From the NCBI GenBank assembly GCA_029260795.1, contig JAJDCO010000068.1, positions 55,821-119,820 of the forward strand: 64,000 bases of DNA, read 5' to 3'. This DNA is from Planctomycetota bacterium. GTDB taxonomy: Bacteria; Planctomycetota; OFTM77. Below, piece by piece: positions 18,330 through 26,906 of this stretch. The number at the start of each line of letters is the position of its first letter. Within the stretch, counting starts at the first letter, position 1. A program made the position numbers and the translations under genes. Under the pieces are notes generated by a model that was given only the letters and a program-made list of their open reading frames with translations, did no database searches and was not told the DNA's origin.

Positions 18330-18914
18330 GGCACGCGTCTGCTGCAATACCGTCCGGTGTTCGCACCTCTGTCCATCCTCGACCGTCCGACTCGACACGA
18401 CGTTTCGGCACCGAGTTGAGTGGTCGAGGTCGAGCGCTTCGGCCCCGAGCTCGATCGTCTCTGGGACCGATTGAAGGGTGTTCACACCTTCGGGCTCTGG
18501 CGGGACTCCAGCTACTGGAGCTGGCGGTACCTCGATTGTCCGAGCGTCATCGATCGCCTGCTGAGCCTGCTCGGTCTCGACGGGGAGCTCCGCGGAGCAG
18601 CAGTCGTGCGCGGGCGTTGGCTCGACAAGGACGTCCTCGCCCTCGTCGACGGGCTCGTGCTGTGCGATGATTCCGGGGCCGCCCAAACGTTGCTCGACGC
18701 CGAGGAGGCCGCCAGCAGCTTGTTGTCGCTCCAAACTCGGTTCCACCCCGAGCAGCCTGAGACCGAACGGTTCCGCGGCCAAGGCTTCGAATCTCGCGAG
18801 ACCTTCTTCAACCTCTGCATCCGTCTCGACGACCCCGATCTTACCCAGAGTCGGATCAAACCTGTCAGGTGTCCCGAGTGGTAGTTCGCGATGGGCGACT
18901 CGGACATCTATTGA
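18330..18914 (+). pseudogene. 5'-truncated, decayed copy of the GNAT gene at 10108-11109
   Basis: Translation in one frame aligns with residues 141-333 of the intact GNAT protein, from GTRLLQYRPVFAPL through FGLWRDSSYW to the terminal MGDSDIY and stop. Two nonsense codons interrupt it: TGA at 18417-18419 and TAG at 18882-18884, the latter replacing a Tyr codon. The first 140 codons are absent; homology begins abruptly just behind the czcA stop. Together with the intact gene it brackets the repeat array and czc operon. Confidence 0.9.
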
Positions 18915-19132
18915 GGTCGCGTTCGGGGCGGGTGCGGCAGCGGGTGGATGGCTCGGGCGGCGGTTCTGCCAGCCTGTCGATCGTGGTACAGTGCTTGGGT
19001 AGCGCTCCGGTTGCCGAATTCTGTGTCCTCGTGGCGCGGGTCGTCGGCTGGGAGGTCGACTGGGGACCGATCGGGCGCCTCATCGGGTGTCCGAAAGGGG
19101 TCCCTTCTCGGAGCTTCCAGGAGAACCGAGTC

Positions 19133-20233
19133 TTGGAACGGCTGAAGCGGTTGAGGCTCGAGGGATACAAGTCCATCAAGGCGGTGGATCTCGAGCTTGG
19201 GACGATGAACGTGCTGATCGGTGCCAATGGCTCCGGCAAGAGCAATCTTCTTTCGTTCTTCAAGCTCCTGAACGAGATGATGGGCGGGCGCCTTCAGCAG
19301 CATGTCGGGTCGTGCGGAAACGCGAGCTCTTTGCTTCACTTCGGGCCCAAGGTCTCGCCGCAGATTCATGCTCGCCTCGAGTTCGAAGTGGTACGCGGCA
19401 TCAATAGCTATGAGACGCGGCTCTTTCACGCAGCAGGAGACTCTTTGGTATTCGCCGAGGAGACTCTGAGTTTCTTAGAGACCGACACGCGGGAGCCGAC
19501 CAACGTCACGTTGGGCGCCGGGCATTCCGAGACTCGAATCAAGGAAGAGGCCGATCGAGGGGGAGGTGCCGCCAAGACCGTGCGCTGGCTACTGAATCGT
19601 TGCCGCTTGTATCACTTCCACGACACGTCGCCGACAGCGCGCGTACGGCTATCTGGGTATGCGGACGATCACCGCTTCTTGATGCCGGATGCCGGTAATC
19701 TCGCAGCAATACTGTTGCACCTTCGTGACGAACACAGTTCGGCCTACGAGAGAATCGTCGGCACGATCCGATTGGTCGCCCCCTTCTTCGACGACTTCGA
19801 CTTGGAGCCGGATACTTCCGATCACGTGAAGCTGAATTGGCGTCACCGGGGATCAGATCGCCTCTTCGGACCGCATCAGCTCTCCGACGGTACGCTGCGG
19901 GCCATGTGTCTCATCGCGCTGCTTCTCCAGCCCGAGGACCGTCTACCCAACCTCGTGATCGTTGACGAGCCCGAGCTCGGCTTGCATCCCTTCGCGCTGA
20001 ATCTCGTGGCGGCGCTATTTCAGAAAGCCTCTCACCACACTCAAATCTTGGTGAGTACGCAATCGAGCACCTTTCTTGATAGGTTCGCGCCGGACGATGT
20101 CATCGTGGCCGAGCGAACCAATGGCGAGACTCTGTTCGTTCGACCGGACCCGGACACGTTGAAGGGCTGGCTCGAGGAGTACAGCCTCGGCGAGGTCTGG
20201 GAGAAGAACGTGATGGGCGGGGGACCTCAATGA
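19133..20233 (+). CDS. AAA/ABC-type ATPase (AAA_21), partner of DUF4276 protein
   Basis: This 366-residue SMC/RecF-like ATPase has Walker A GANGSGKSN at about 30-38, a QLSDGTLR signature-like segment, Walker B LVIVDEPELGLHP (Asp278-Glu279) and a following STQSS switch, all typical of overcoming-lysogenization-defect-like AAA_21 proteins. The open frame extends upstream to 18869, but that overlaps the GNAT pseudogene; TTG at 19133 has an AGGAG ribosome site ten bases ahead and starts just before the conserved fold, so it is chosen. The stop overlaps the DUF4276 start by four bases. Related two-gene modules occur in phage-defence catalogues; the activity here is inference. Confidence 0.88.
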   Translation: MERLKRLRLEGYKSIKAVDLELGTMNVLIGANGSGKSNLLSFFKLLNEMMGGRLQQHVGSCGNASSLLHFGPKVSPQIHARLEFEVVRGINSYETRLFHAAGDSLVFAEETLSFLETDTREPTNVTLGAGHSETRIKEEADRGGGAAKTVRWLLNRCRLYHFHDTSPTARVRLSGYADDHRFLMPDAGNLAAILLHLRDEHSSAYERIVGTIRLVAPFFDDFDLEPDTSDHVKLNWRHRGSDRLFGPHQLSDGTLRAMCLIALLLQPEDRLPNLVIVDEPELGLHPFALNLVAALFQKASHHTQILVSTQSSTFLDRFAPDDVIVAERTNGETLFVRPDPDTLKGWLEEYSLGEVWEKNVMGGGPQ

Positions 20234-20913
20234 TGGCCCGCCTTCGCGTCTTCGCCGAAGGTCAAACCGAGCAAGTCTTCGTGAACAGCGTGTTGCGTGA
20301 ACACCTGAGCGCCCGTGGAGTCTATGCGCATGCCGTACTCGTGGCGCATGCCCGGAAGAAGGGAACGGAACATCGAGGCGGGTCGGGAAGCAAGTACCTG
20401 CCGATGAAGAACGACATCATGCGATCCTTGAAAAGGGATCAAAACGCCGATGCCCTCTTCACGACGATGATCGACTTGTATGCCTTGCCGAACAAGTTCC
20501 CGGGAGTGAAAAGAGCGAGGGAGCTGGGCCATCTTCCTTACGAGCGTGTCAAGCTGCTCGAAGCAGCCCTCGCCAAGGATGTCGGAGATTTACGCTTCAT
20601 TCCCTACATCCAGCTTCACGAATTCGAAGCGTACTTGTTCTCGAAGCCGAGGGAGCTCGGCTTCTTCTACGACGACCTCGGAATGATCGAGAAACTCGCA
20701 TCGATAGCTGACGGTTATGACAGCCCTGAGCTGATTGATGACGGGCCCCAAACGGCTCCGAGCAAGCGGATCACGAAGCTGTTGCCGGACTATGAAGATG
20801 CCAAGCCCGTGGTCGGTCCGCAGGTGGCAGCTCGAATCGGCTTGGACGTCATCCGCCAACGTTGCCCGCACTTTGATGATTGGCTGTCTCGTCTCGAGAG
20901 CCTTGGAGAGTGA
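20230..20913 (+). CDS. DUF4276 family protein (TOPRIM-like nuclease candidate)
   Basis: This 227-residue protein matches DUF4276: AEGQTE at 9-14 (Glu10), TTMIDLYALP with Asp82, HEFEAYLF at 130-137, and the APSKRI and CPHFDDWL blocks near the end. The Glu and Asp positions follow the pattern of TOPRIM-fold enzymes, which suggests a metal-dependent nuclease. It is translationally coupled (ATGA overlap) to an AAA_21 ATPase, an arrangement like the ATPase-TOPRIM pairs of abortive-infection systems. No antitoxin or regulator is visible nearby. Confidence 0.9.
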   Translation: MMARLRVFAEGQTEQVFVNSVLREHLSARGVYAHAVLVAHARKKGTEHRGGSGSKYLPMKNDIMRSLKRDQNADALFTTMIDLYALPNKFPGVKRARELGHLPYERVKLLEAALAKDVGDLRFIPYIQLHEFEAYLFSKPRELGFFYDDLGMIEKLASIADGYDSPELIDDGPQTAPSKRITKLLPDYEDAKPVVGPQVAARIGLDVIRQRCPHFDDWLSRLESLGE

Positions 20914-21101
20914 GGGTGCCGAGCCCAGGCTCGGCGAACTTTGGCACGAGTACTGAGGGGCCTATCGGAGCGTCCGCTATCGGAGCGCCGTTTTCTCCGG
21001 CCATGTCAAGCGATCATTGTGGCGAAGACGAATGGAGAGCGTGAGCGAGCATCGTCTCGACGAGCCGATGCACGTTGATTCGTCTTCCGATCCGTGTCGA
21101 T

Positions 21102-21466
21102 CCCGCTTCACTCCGCTCGCGGCCAGGCAGCCGTATTGCTCTGTCGCTCTGTCGCATGTTCCGTATTGCATCTTCAGGTAGGGCTGCGCGCGTGCCGCTT
21201 ACTGCGCTCGCGGTTGCCCGCACCCGGCGTGCCCGACCGCCTTCGCCCCGCTCGCTGCGTGCGCGGTTCTGTTGGAGCCCCTGCATCGCGGGGGGCGGGA
21301 CCCTGTTTTCGGTAGCGGTGGACGACCTCCTCAGCTTGGGCGCTCGTGCCGCTTACTCCGCTCGCGGAAGTATGCCTCTGGCGCCACCAATCGCGCTTGG
21401 CCCGCTCGCTGCGTGCGCGGTTCTTGGAAACGCACTCCCCCCTCCGCTCGCTGCGTGAGCGGTTCT
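21102..21466. repeat. Cluster of short REP-like palindromes
   Basis: The 567-base gap between the DUF4276 gene and the thioesterase-like gene contains two interleaved short motifs. One is CCGCTCGCTGCGTGMGCGG plus TTCT at 21248-21270, 21402-21424 and 21444-21466; the last copy forms a perfect 6-bp stem. The other is CGCTTACTSCGCTCGCGG, near 21194 and 21348, with a variant at 21104. A separate short direct repeat TATCGGAGCG occurs twice near 20960-20990. No gene is supported. Confidence 0.6.
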
Positions 21467-21481
21467 CTGGAGGCCAGCTCC

Positions 21482-22354
21482 TCAGGAGCGCCGGTCGTTC
21501 TGGCTCAGCAAGGTGCGGAGCTGGATCGCGAGCGGGCGCACGAACTCGCCGCGCAGCAGCGCACCGTGGCGGCCGGGAAGCGTGCGGATCTCGAGCGGAT
21601 TGATGACGGAGCGCCACCCGGCATCCGGTGTCACACCGTAGGCGAGCGGGGCGGTGCGGGCCCGGAAGAGGATCGCTCGCCCTTCGAGTGGGCGCGGGCG
21701 ATAGCGACGCCAGGCCGACAGATGACTCCGAACGAGCTGCCGATGCTCGCCAGTCAGGTTGCGCAGCCCCAACCGCCGCCGTGGCGACACGAGGTTGGCC
21801 CCGAGCTCGATTGGCCAGCGCAGGCCGTGATCGTGGAGCTCGGCGAGGAGCCAGGTCGGGAGGTTTCGGAGGAAGTGCAGGGCCGAGCGGACGAGGGCCG
21901 TCGGGCGCGGGAGCGTCGTCGGGCGTGCCCAGGTGTCGATCAGGACGAGAGACGCGACGGGCCGGCGGCTGGCGCGCAGTGCCCGGGCCATCTCGCACGC
22001 GATCGCGCCGCCGAAGCCCCAACCCGCCAGGTGAACCGGTCGATCGAGAGCATGATGCTGAAGGGCTTCGAGGTATCGCTGTGCCATGGCCTCGACGGTG
22101 GTCGGACGGTCCGGTGCGACAGCCGCTGGCTGAATACCGTAGACGGGACGGTCGGTGCCGAGCTGTGACACGAGCTCATGGCTCTCGACCAGCGTGCCAG
22201 CCAGCGAGTGCACGAGATAGAGTGGCGGTCGCTCGCCATGCGGCTGAAGGGGCACGATCGATTCGAAGTCGATGATCTTCCGAACGGTGAGGGCGCCCAG
22301 AGCTCTGGTGGCATCGAGGGGCGGGAAGCTCTCGAGGAGAGCCGACTCGGTCAT
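21482..22354 (-). CDS. Thioesterase-domain alpha/beta-hydrolase-like protein, nucleophile replaced
   Basis: This 290-residue protein has the thioesterase fold found at the end of non-ribosomal peptide and polyketide synthases (linker SIVPLQPHG, then PPLYLVHSLAG). The nucleophile elbow, normally GWSFGG, reads GWGFGG, so the catalytic Ser is Gly113 (codon GGC, one base from the Ser codon AGC). The candidate Asp (LVLIDTW) and His263 (GRHGALL) remain. It is therefore either inactive, uses another mechanism, or has a new binding role. It stands alone, facing away from the divergent methyltransferase gene. Confidence 0.85.
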   Translation of the reverse strand: MTESALLESFPPLDATRALGALTVRKIIDFESIVPLQPHGERPPLYLVHSLAGTLVESHELVSQLGTDRPVYGIQPAAVAPDRPTTVEAMAQRYLEALQHHALDRPVHLAGWGFGGAIACEMARALRASRRPVASLVLIDTWARPTTLPRPTALVRSALHFLRNLPTWLLAELHDHGLRWPIELGANLVSPRRRLGLRNLTGEHRQLVRSHLSAWRRYRPRPLEGRAILFRARTAPLAYGVTPDAGWRSVINPLEIRTLPGRHGALLRGEFVRPLAIQLRTLLSQNDRRS

Positions 22355-22670
22355 GGGGGGATTCTCCAGCCGTCGCTGGCGCCGGGCTCGGTGCGCATCC
22401 GTGGATTACGGAAGCGGGCTCGCGAGGGGACGCCGTGCTGCTCAGTGGGTGTCGATCGATCAGGCTTGGCCCGAGCGATGCGCTCGAGTGGTGTTCCTAT
22501 CGGCACCGAGAGAGGGAGGAGGCGAGTCGTTCCAAGTGATTTTCTCTCCCACCGCGCAGCTGGCGACTCCGAGGGCTTCGCCCTATCATGCGAACGTCCC
22601 GGCGCAGTAACCGATCGGTTACTGCGGTAGCGGAAGGCACCGGATCGAAAGAGAAATGGGAGCTTCGAGC
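22355..22670. other. Intergenic region between divergent genes
   Basis: About 315 bases separating the thioesterase-like and methyltransferase genes. It should contain two divergent promoters. No clear boxes were picked out; one imperfect palindrome (GAGCGATGCGCTC) lies near 22472. Confidence 0.4.
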
Positions 22671-23480
22671 ATGGCGATACGGTTGAAGTGGATGACGACG
22701 ATTCTCGGGCTGTGGCTGCTCATCGGGATGCCGGTGGTGGCACAGGATCGGCCGGCGGCGGCGCCGACAGCCGAGCAGGTCGAGGAGCTACAGGAGCAGA
22801 TTCAAGCGCTCGAGACGAAGCTCGCGCAGCTTCGACGGGCCACCTTGGATGTCGCCGACGAGCAGAGCGTCAAGCCCGGCATCAACGAGTCGTGGAAGAG
22901 TGACGAGATCGAGCCGCTGGTGGCGCGTCTCGAGTCCGAGAGCCGTGAGATCTTCACCGAGCGCGAGAAGATCGTCGCGCTGGTCGGTCCGCCGCCCGGA
23001 AGCGTGGTCGCCGACGTCGGCTCGGGCTCGGGATTCCTGTCGATGCTCTTCGCCGAGCGCGTCGGGCCGAAGGGCAAGGTCTTCGCTGTCGACATCAATC
23101 CGACGATGCTGGATTCGGTGGCGGCCGACGCCAAGCAGCGAGGCCTCGACAACCTCGAGACGGTTGTGTGCACCGAGAAATCCGTCGAGCTGAAGCCCGC
23201 CTCGGTCGATCTGGTCTTCGTGTGTGATACCTATCACCACTTCGAGTACCCGCGGAACACGCTGGCCTCCATCCACCGCGCACTTCGGCCGGGCGGCCAG
23301 CTCGTCGTCATCGACTTCCATCGGATTCCCGGTGTCTCCAAGGACTGGATCCTCGGGCACGTGCGAGCGGGTCAGGAGGTCTTCACGCAAGAGATCCTCG
23401 ATGCCGGCTTCACGCTGGTCGGTGACCATAGCGGCCCGTTCCTCTCCGAGAACTACGTGGTTCGATTCAGAAAGCGCTGA
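22671..23480 (+). CDS. Exported class I SAM-dependent methyltransferase-like protein
   Basis: This 269-residue protein begins with a signal peptide ending in VVAQD (about residue 25), continues with a predicted coiled coil (EQVEELQEQIQALETKL, roughly 37-60), then a full Rossmann methyltransferase domain with motif I VADVGSGSGFLSMLFAE and motif II VFAVDINPTML. The start at 22671 is favoured by GGGAG eight bases upstream; an ATG five codons earlier also exists. Export of a methyltransferase is unusual because S-adenosylmethionine is cytoplasmic; in planctomycetes similar secreted-looking methyltransferases occur, so the signal may be real. Substrate unknown. Confidence 0.85.
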   Translation: MAIRLKWMTTILGLWLLIGMPVVAQDRPAAAPTAEQVEELQEQIQALETKLAQLRRATLDVADEQSVKPGINESWKSDEIEPLVARLESESREIFTEREKIVALVGPPPGSVVADVGSGSGFLSMLFAERVGPKGKVFAVDINPTMLDSVAADAKQRGLDNLETVVCTEKSVELKPASVDLVFVCDTYHHFEYPRNTLASIHRALRPGGQLVVIDFHRIPGVSKDWILGHVRAGQEVFTQEILDAGFTLVGDHSGPFLSENYVVRFRKR

Positions 23481-23492
23481 CCGCTTCAACCG

Positions 23493-24191
23493 ATGACCAA
23501 TCCCTTCTTCCAGCCCGAGCGACCGCCCCAGGTGCTCGATCGCCCTCCGACCGGCCGGGTCCTGTGCTTCGCACCGCACCCGGATGACGAGACGTTCAGC
23601 CTCGGGGGGACGCTGCACAAGCACGTCCGCCAGGGAGATGCCGTCCGCGTCGTCTTCGTGACGTCGGGGATGAGCGGCGACCCCGACGGGCACTACGATG
23701 CGGCGAGCTACCCCGAGGTGCGACAGCGAGAGGCGAAGGAAGCGCTCGGCGTTCTCGGTGTCACCGAGATCGAGTTCTGGGGATTCCCGGACGGGACCGA
23801 GGTCCGTCAGGAGGACGTCGACCTCGTCGCTCCCCGCGTCTCCGGGCTTGTGGACGAGCTCGACGCAGACATCGTCTACGTGCCTTGGCCGCGCGATGCC
23901 CATAGCGATCACTGGGTGGTCTCCAAGATCGCTCAGGTCGCCATGCCGCAGGTGAAGCGGACGGTGCGCGTGATCGGCTACGAGGGGTGGTCCGCCTGCG
24001 TGCCGACTCACGTCGTCGATGTGACCGACGTCTACGACATCAAGATGGCTGCCTGTGAGAAGTACGTCAGCCAGCTCAAGTACAACGACTATCTGCGCCT
24101 GGTACGCGGCCTCAACACGTATCGCTCTCTGTTCCTGCCGCAGAGCGGTGGCTATGGCGAGGCGTTCCTCGATCTGGTGATCGGCGAATGA
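23493..24191 (+). CDS. PIG-L family deacetylase
   Basis: This 232-residue protein carries the zinc-binding PHPDDE motif at 28-33 and a later HSDH pair, the signature of LmbE/PIG-L N-acetylglucosaminyl deacetylases that act on GlcNAc-linked small molecules or lipids. It starts 12 bases after the methyltransferase, in the same orientation. A second PIG-L gene lies at 25647-26387 with a glycosyltransferase between them, so together they may make or trim a deacetylated glycoconjugate. Confidence 0.93.
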   Translation: MTNPFFQPERPPQVLDRPPTGRVLCFAPHPDDETFSLGGTLHKHVRQGDAVRVVFVTSGMSGDPDGHYDAASYPEVRQREAKEALGVLGVTEIEFWGFPDGTEVRQEDVDLVAPRVSGLVDELDADIVYVPWPRDAHSDHWVVSKIAQVAMPQVKRTVRVIGYEGWSACVPTHVVDVTDVYDIKMAACEKYVSQLKYNDYLRLVRGLNTYRSLFLPQSGGYGEAFLDLVIGE

Positions 24192-24240
24192 GCGCTCCAT
24201 CCGTCGCTCGAGGCGACGGCCGCTGCGAACGGGCGTCCTC

Positions 24241-25650
24241 ATGAAGATCGCCCACCTCCTGCCGACGTATCCTCCCGAGTTCCACGGCGGGATCGAGATG
24301 TACACCGAGGCGACCTGCAGTGCGCTGCAGCGGCTCGGTGAGGAATGCGTGGTCATCGCGGGAAGCGAGCGACGAGCCGCAGCGGGAGCCGTCGATACCG
24401 GCGAGCATGCGGGTGTGCGGGTCCATCGTATCCTGCGTCGTCCGGGCGAGAACTACGCCGTCGATGTGTCGTTCCCGACCGTGATGGAGAAGCTGCCTGA
24501 CCTGCTGGAGAGCGAGCGGCCAGACGTGGCCCACGTGCACCATTGGATGAACCTCGACTCCGAGATCGTCGCGCTGCTCACACGGCACGGCATCCCGGCG
24601 GTGGTCACCTTGCACGACCTGTTCTCGACCTGTCCGCGCTTCTTCCGAGTCGTGGACGGCCAGTTCTGCGAGCGCTCCTTCGGCTTCGAGGCCTGCATCC
24701 CGTGCGGGTCCGGGCTGTATGTCTACGAGACGCACGACTTCGAGCTCGAGCTCGCCGTTCGTGAGCTGGCACTCCGGCGCGAGCTGGCGTTGGCGCGCTG
24801 CGTGATCGTGCCCTCGGAATCGCAGCGGGAGTTCGTGGAGCGTGTCTTGCCCGAGGCGGCGCGGATGACGGTCTTGCCCCACGGCAATGCGCGGAGCCTG
24901 CCGGCGCGCGTGGAGCCCCTCGATCGTCCGGGACGCCTGCGCCTCGGCTTCTGGGGCAACCTGGTCGATTCGAAAGGGCCGCGCGTGCTGCTGGAGGCCG
25001 TCCGGGGCCTCGGGCGGTCGGCCGACCTCGAGCTGCACTTCTGGGGTGGCTCGCCGGATCCGGCATTTCGGGCGCGCCTCGAAGAGCTCGCCACCGGACT
25101 GCCCGTCACGTTCCATGGTTCCTTCACGCCGGACGACCTTCCCGCCATCGGACGGCAGATCGAGGTCGCCGTCTTTCCGACGCTGTGCTTCGAGTCGTAC
25201 TCCTTCGTGCTGGATGAAGCGCTTCTGCTGGGATTGCCGGCGATCGTCTCCGACCGCGGAGCTTTGTCCGAGCGAGTCGGAGACGCGGGGTGGACGGTTC
25301 CGGCGGGTGACTCGGTCGCGCTGGCAGCACGAATCGAGCAGCTGCTCGATCACCGAGATGAGCTGGTCGCGCGCGGCGCGTCGGCGGCGTTGCGTCGACC
25401 GTCGACCATCGAAGCGCACGCTCGGTGTCTCCGGGATGTCTACCGCGAGGCGATCGAGATCGGTCCCCCTTCGGAGCTGCCGCCCGAGCGCTTTCGGATG
25501 ACGCAGTTCGTCACGCGCCTGGGCGGCGAGATCCCGGACCCTCTGAGCTCGGCCGCCATCGATGAGATCCTCCTCGAGCTTCGAGGCCGCTATCGCCGCA
25601 TCATTCCACCACCGCCCACGGACATGACCACGGGGGAGATCACGTCATGA
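24241..25650 (+). CDS. Family 4 glycosyltransferase
   Basis: This 469-residue GT-B enzyme has an N-terminal Rossmann domain with HLLPTYPPEFHGGIE, and in the C-terminal nucleotide-sugar domain RLGFWGNLVDSKG, VFPTLCFESYSFVLDEAL (the E-x7-E type donor motif) and a typical GT4 spacing. A Cys-rich segment (CPRFF, CERSF, CIPCG) at about 130-160 resembles the insert in several GT4 enzymes. It shares four bases with the downstream PIG-L gene. Glycosyltransferase plus deacetylase recalls glucosaminyl-inositol or mycothiol-like pathways, but no ligase is present here. Confidence 0.92.
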   Translation: MKIAHLLPTYPPEFHGGIEMYTEATCSALQRLGEECVVIAGSERRAAAGAVDTGEHAGVRVHRILRRPGENYAVDVSFPTVMEKLPDLLESERPDVAHVHHWMNLDSEIVALLTRHGIPAVVTLHDLFSTCPRFFRVVDGQFCERSFGFEACIPCGSGLYVYETHDFELELAVRELALRRELALARCVIVPSESQREFVERVLPEAARMTVLPHGNARSLPARVEPLDRPGRLRLGFWGNLVDSKGPRVLLEAVRGLGRSADLELHFWGGSPDPAFRARLEELATGLPVTFHGSFTPDDLPAIGRQIEVAVFPTLCFESYSFVLDEALLLGLPAIVSDRGALSERVGDAGWTVPAGDSVALAARIEQLLDHRDELVARGASAALRRPSTIEAHARCLRDVYREAIEIGPPSELPPERFRMTQFVTRLGGEIPDPLSSAAIDEILLELRGRYRRIIPPPPTDMTTGEITS

Positions 25651-26387
25651 GGCGCCAGTACCCGATCCTGCTCGATCGGAACACCTTGCCGCGAGGTGGC
25701 GCGTTGGCTTTCGCGCCGCATCCCGACGATGAGGTTATCGGATGTGGAGGCACGTTGACCATCCACCGGGATCGGGGGGAGCGCGTGCGGGTCGTGTTCC
25801 TCACCGATGGGGCGTTGGGCGATCTGGACGGCAAGATCGAGGGTGACTTGATCGCGATCCGCGAGGCCGAATCCAAAGCGGCGCTCGCCGTTCTCGGGAT
25901 CGAGGAGTACGAGTTCTGGCACCATCCCGACGGTGGGCTCGCCGAGGCGCCCGGCGTCGAGGATCAAGTCGCGAGGGTCGTCCGCGAGTGGAAGCCCGAG
26001 GTCGTCTACTTTCCTTCGATCTTCGAGATCCACCCGGACCATATCGCGGCCGGACGTCGCGTGGCTCGGGGCCTGCAAGCAGCCGGCTTCACCGGCTGGT
26101 CGATGATGTACGAGGTCGGCAACCAGCACCTCGCGACTCATCTGCTGGACATCACTCCCGAGAAAGCGCGTAAGTGGGATGCACTCAGCCGATATGCCAG
26201 CCAGATGCCCTACCACGCCTTGGTCGAGAAGACTCAGGCGCTCAACCGGTTTCGGTCGGTCAATCTCCCCTTCCCCGAGATGACCCACATCGAAGCGTTC
26301 CTCCGCGTTCCGGCCGACGAGTACGATGAGCTGGAGCAGCGCGTCGATCACCTCTTCGAGCTGGTCGAGCGCCACTACCTGCCATGA
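25647..26387 (+). CDS. PIG-L family deacetylase
   Basis: This 246-residue protein is a second PIG-L enzyme, with PHPDDE at 24-29 and a later HPDH pair typical of the family. It starts in a four-base overlap with the glycosyltransferase and ends 28 bases before the STAS-domain gene. It is not a near-identical copy of the first PIG-L gene, so the two may act at different steps. Confidence 0.93.
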   Translation: MRRQYPILLDRNTLPRGGALAFAPHPDDEVIGCGGTLTIHRDRGERVRVVFLTDGALGDLDGKIEGDLIAIREAESKAALAVLGIEEYEFWHHPDGGLAEAPGVEDQVARVVREWKPEVVYFPSIFEIHPDHIAAGRRVARGLQAAGFTGWSMMYEVGNQHLATHLLDITPEKARKWDALSRYASQMPYHALVEKTQALNRFRSVNLPFPEMTHIEAFLRVPADEYDELEQRVDHLFELVERHYLP

Positions 26388-26415
26388 CGTCGGGTTGTGG
26401 AGTGGGCGAAGCCCG

Positions 26416-26721
26416 ATGAAGTTCGAGTGGGGTGAGACCCGGCAGGGACTTCGAGTCGCGATTCGCGGCGAGCTCGAGGTCTCGAGCTGCTCGTGCCTCG
26501 AGCACTTCTGGGAGCGATACATCGCGCCCCGAAACGTGGTGCACCTCGATCTCGGCGAGGTAGACGGCAGCGATGAGGACGGTCGGACGACCTTCGTACG
26601 GCGGGTCGACGAAGCGACGCGCGACGGCAAGTCGCTGGTGTTGTGGCGCCTGCCGGCCGAAGTGCTCAGCGCGCTCAAAGCGCGAGGTCTCGACGAGCGC
26701 ACGGGCGTGCAGATCGAGTAA
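26416..26721 (+). CDS. STAS-domain protein
   Basis: This 101-residue protein matches the STAS fold (strand-loop HLDLGEVDGSDEDGRTTFV, then helix and LVLWRLPAEVL). STAS proteins act as anti-sigma-factor antagonists or regulatory subunits. The usual Ser/Thr phosphosite position is not clearly conserved: the loop reads DGSDEDG. The start ATG at 26416 lies inside a longer frame. It is the last gene of the PIG-L cluster, so it may regulate it, but this is inference. Confidence 0.75.
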   Translation: MKFEWGETRQGLRVAIRGELEVSSCSCLEHFWERYIAPRNVVHLDLGEVDGSDEDGRTTFVRRVDEATRDGKSLVLWRLPAEVLSALKARGLDERTGVQIE

Positions 26722-26906
26722 CGGCGGCCGGCTCGGCAGCGGCGGTCGCCGGGTGCCCTCCCTGGGAGCGCGGGCGGCCCGCCAGGCGGCCCGCCCGCCC
26801 GGCCGTCGAGGTCGATGGCGCCCTTTCAGGGCAAGCCCCTTCGGGGCGAGCGTGGAGGCTTCGCGCCCAGGCGTCATGATGTCGCGCCTTCGGGGCGAGC
26901 GTTGAG

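Noticed and set aside
18330..18914. TGA at 18417-18419 in the GNAT copy as a second selenocysteine codon
   Set aside because: The copy is truncated at its 5' end and also has a TAG codon where the intact gene has Tyr; the intact paralogue has Asp near the TGA site. It is a pseudogene.
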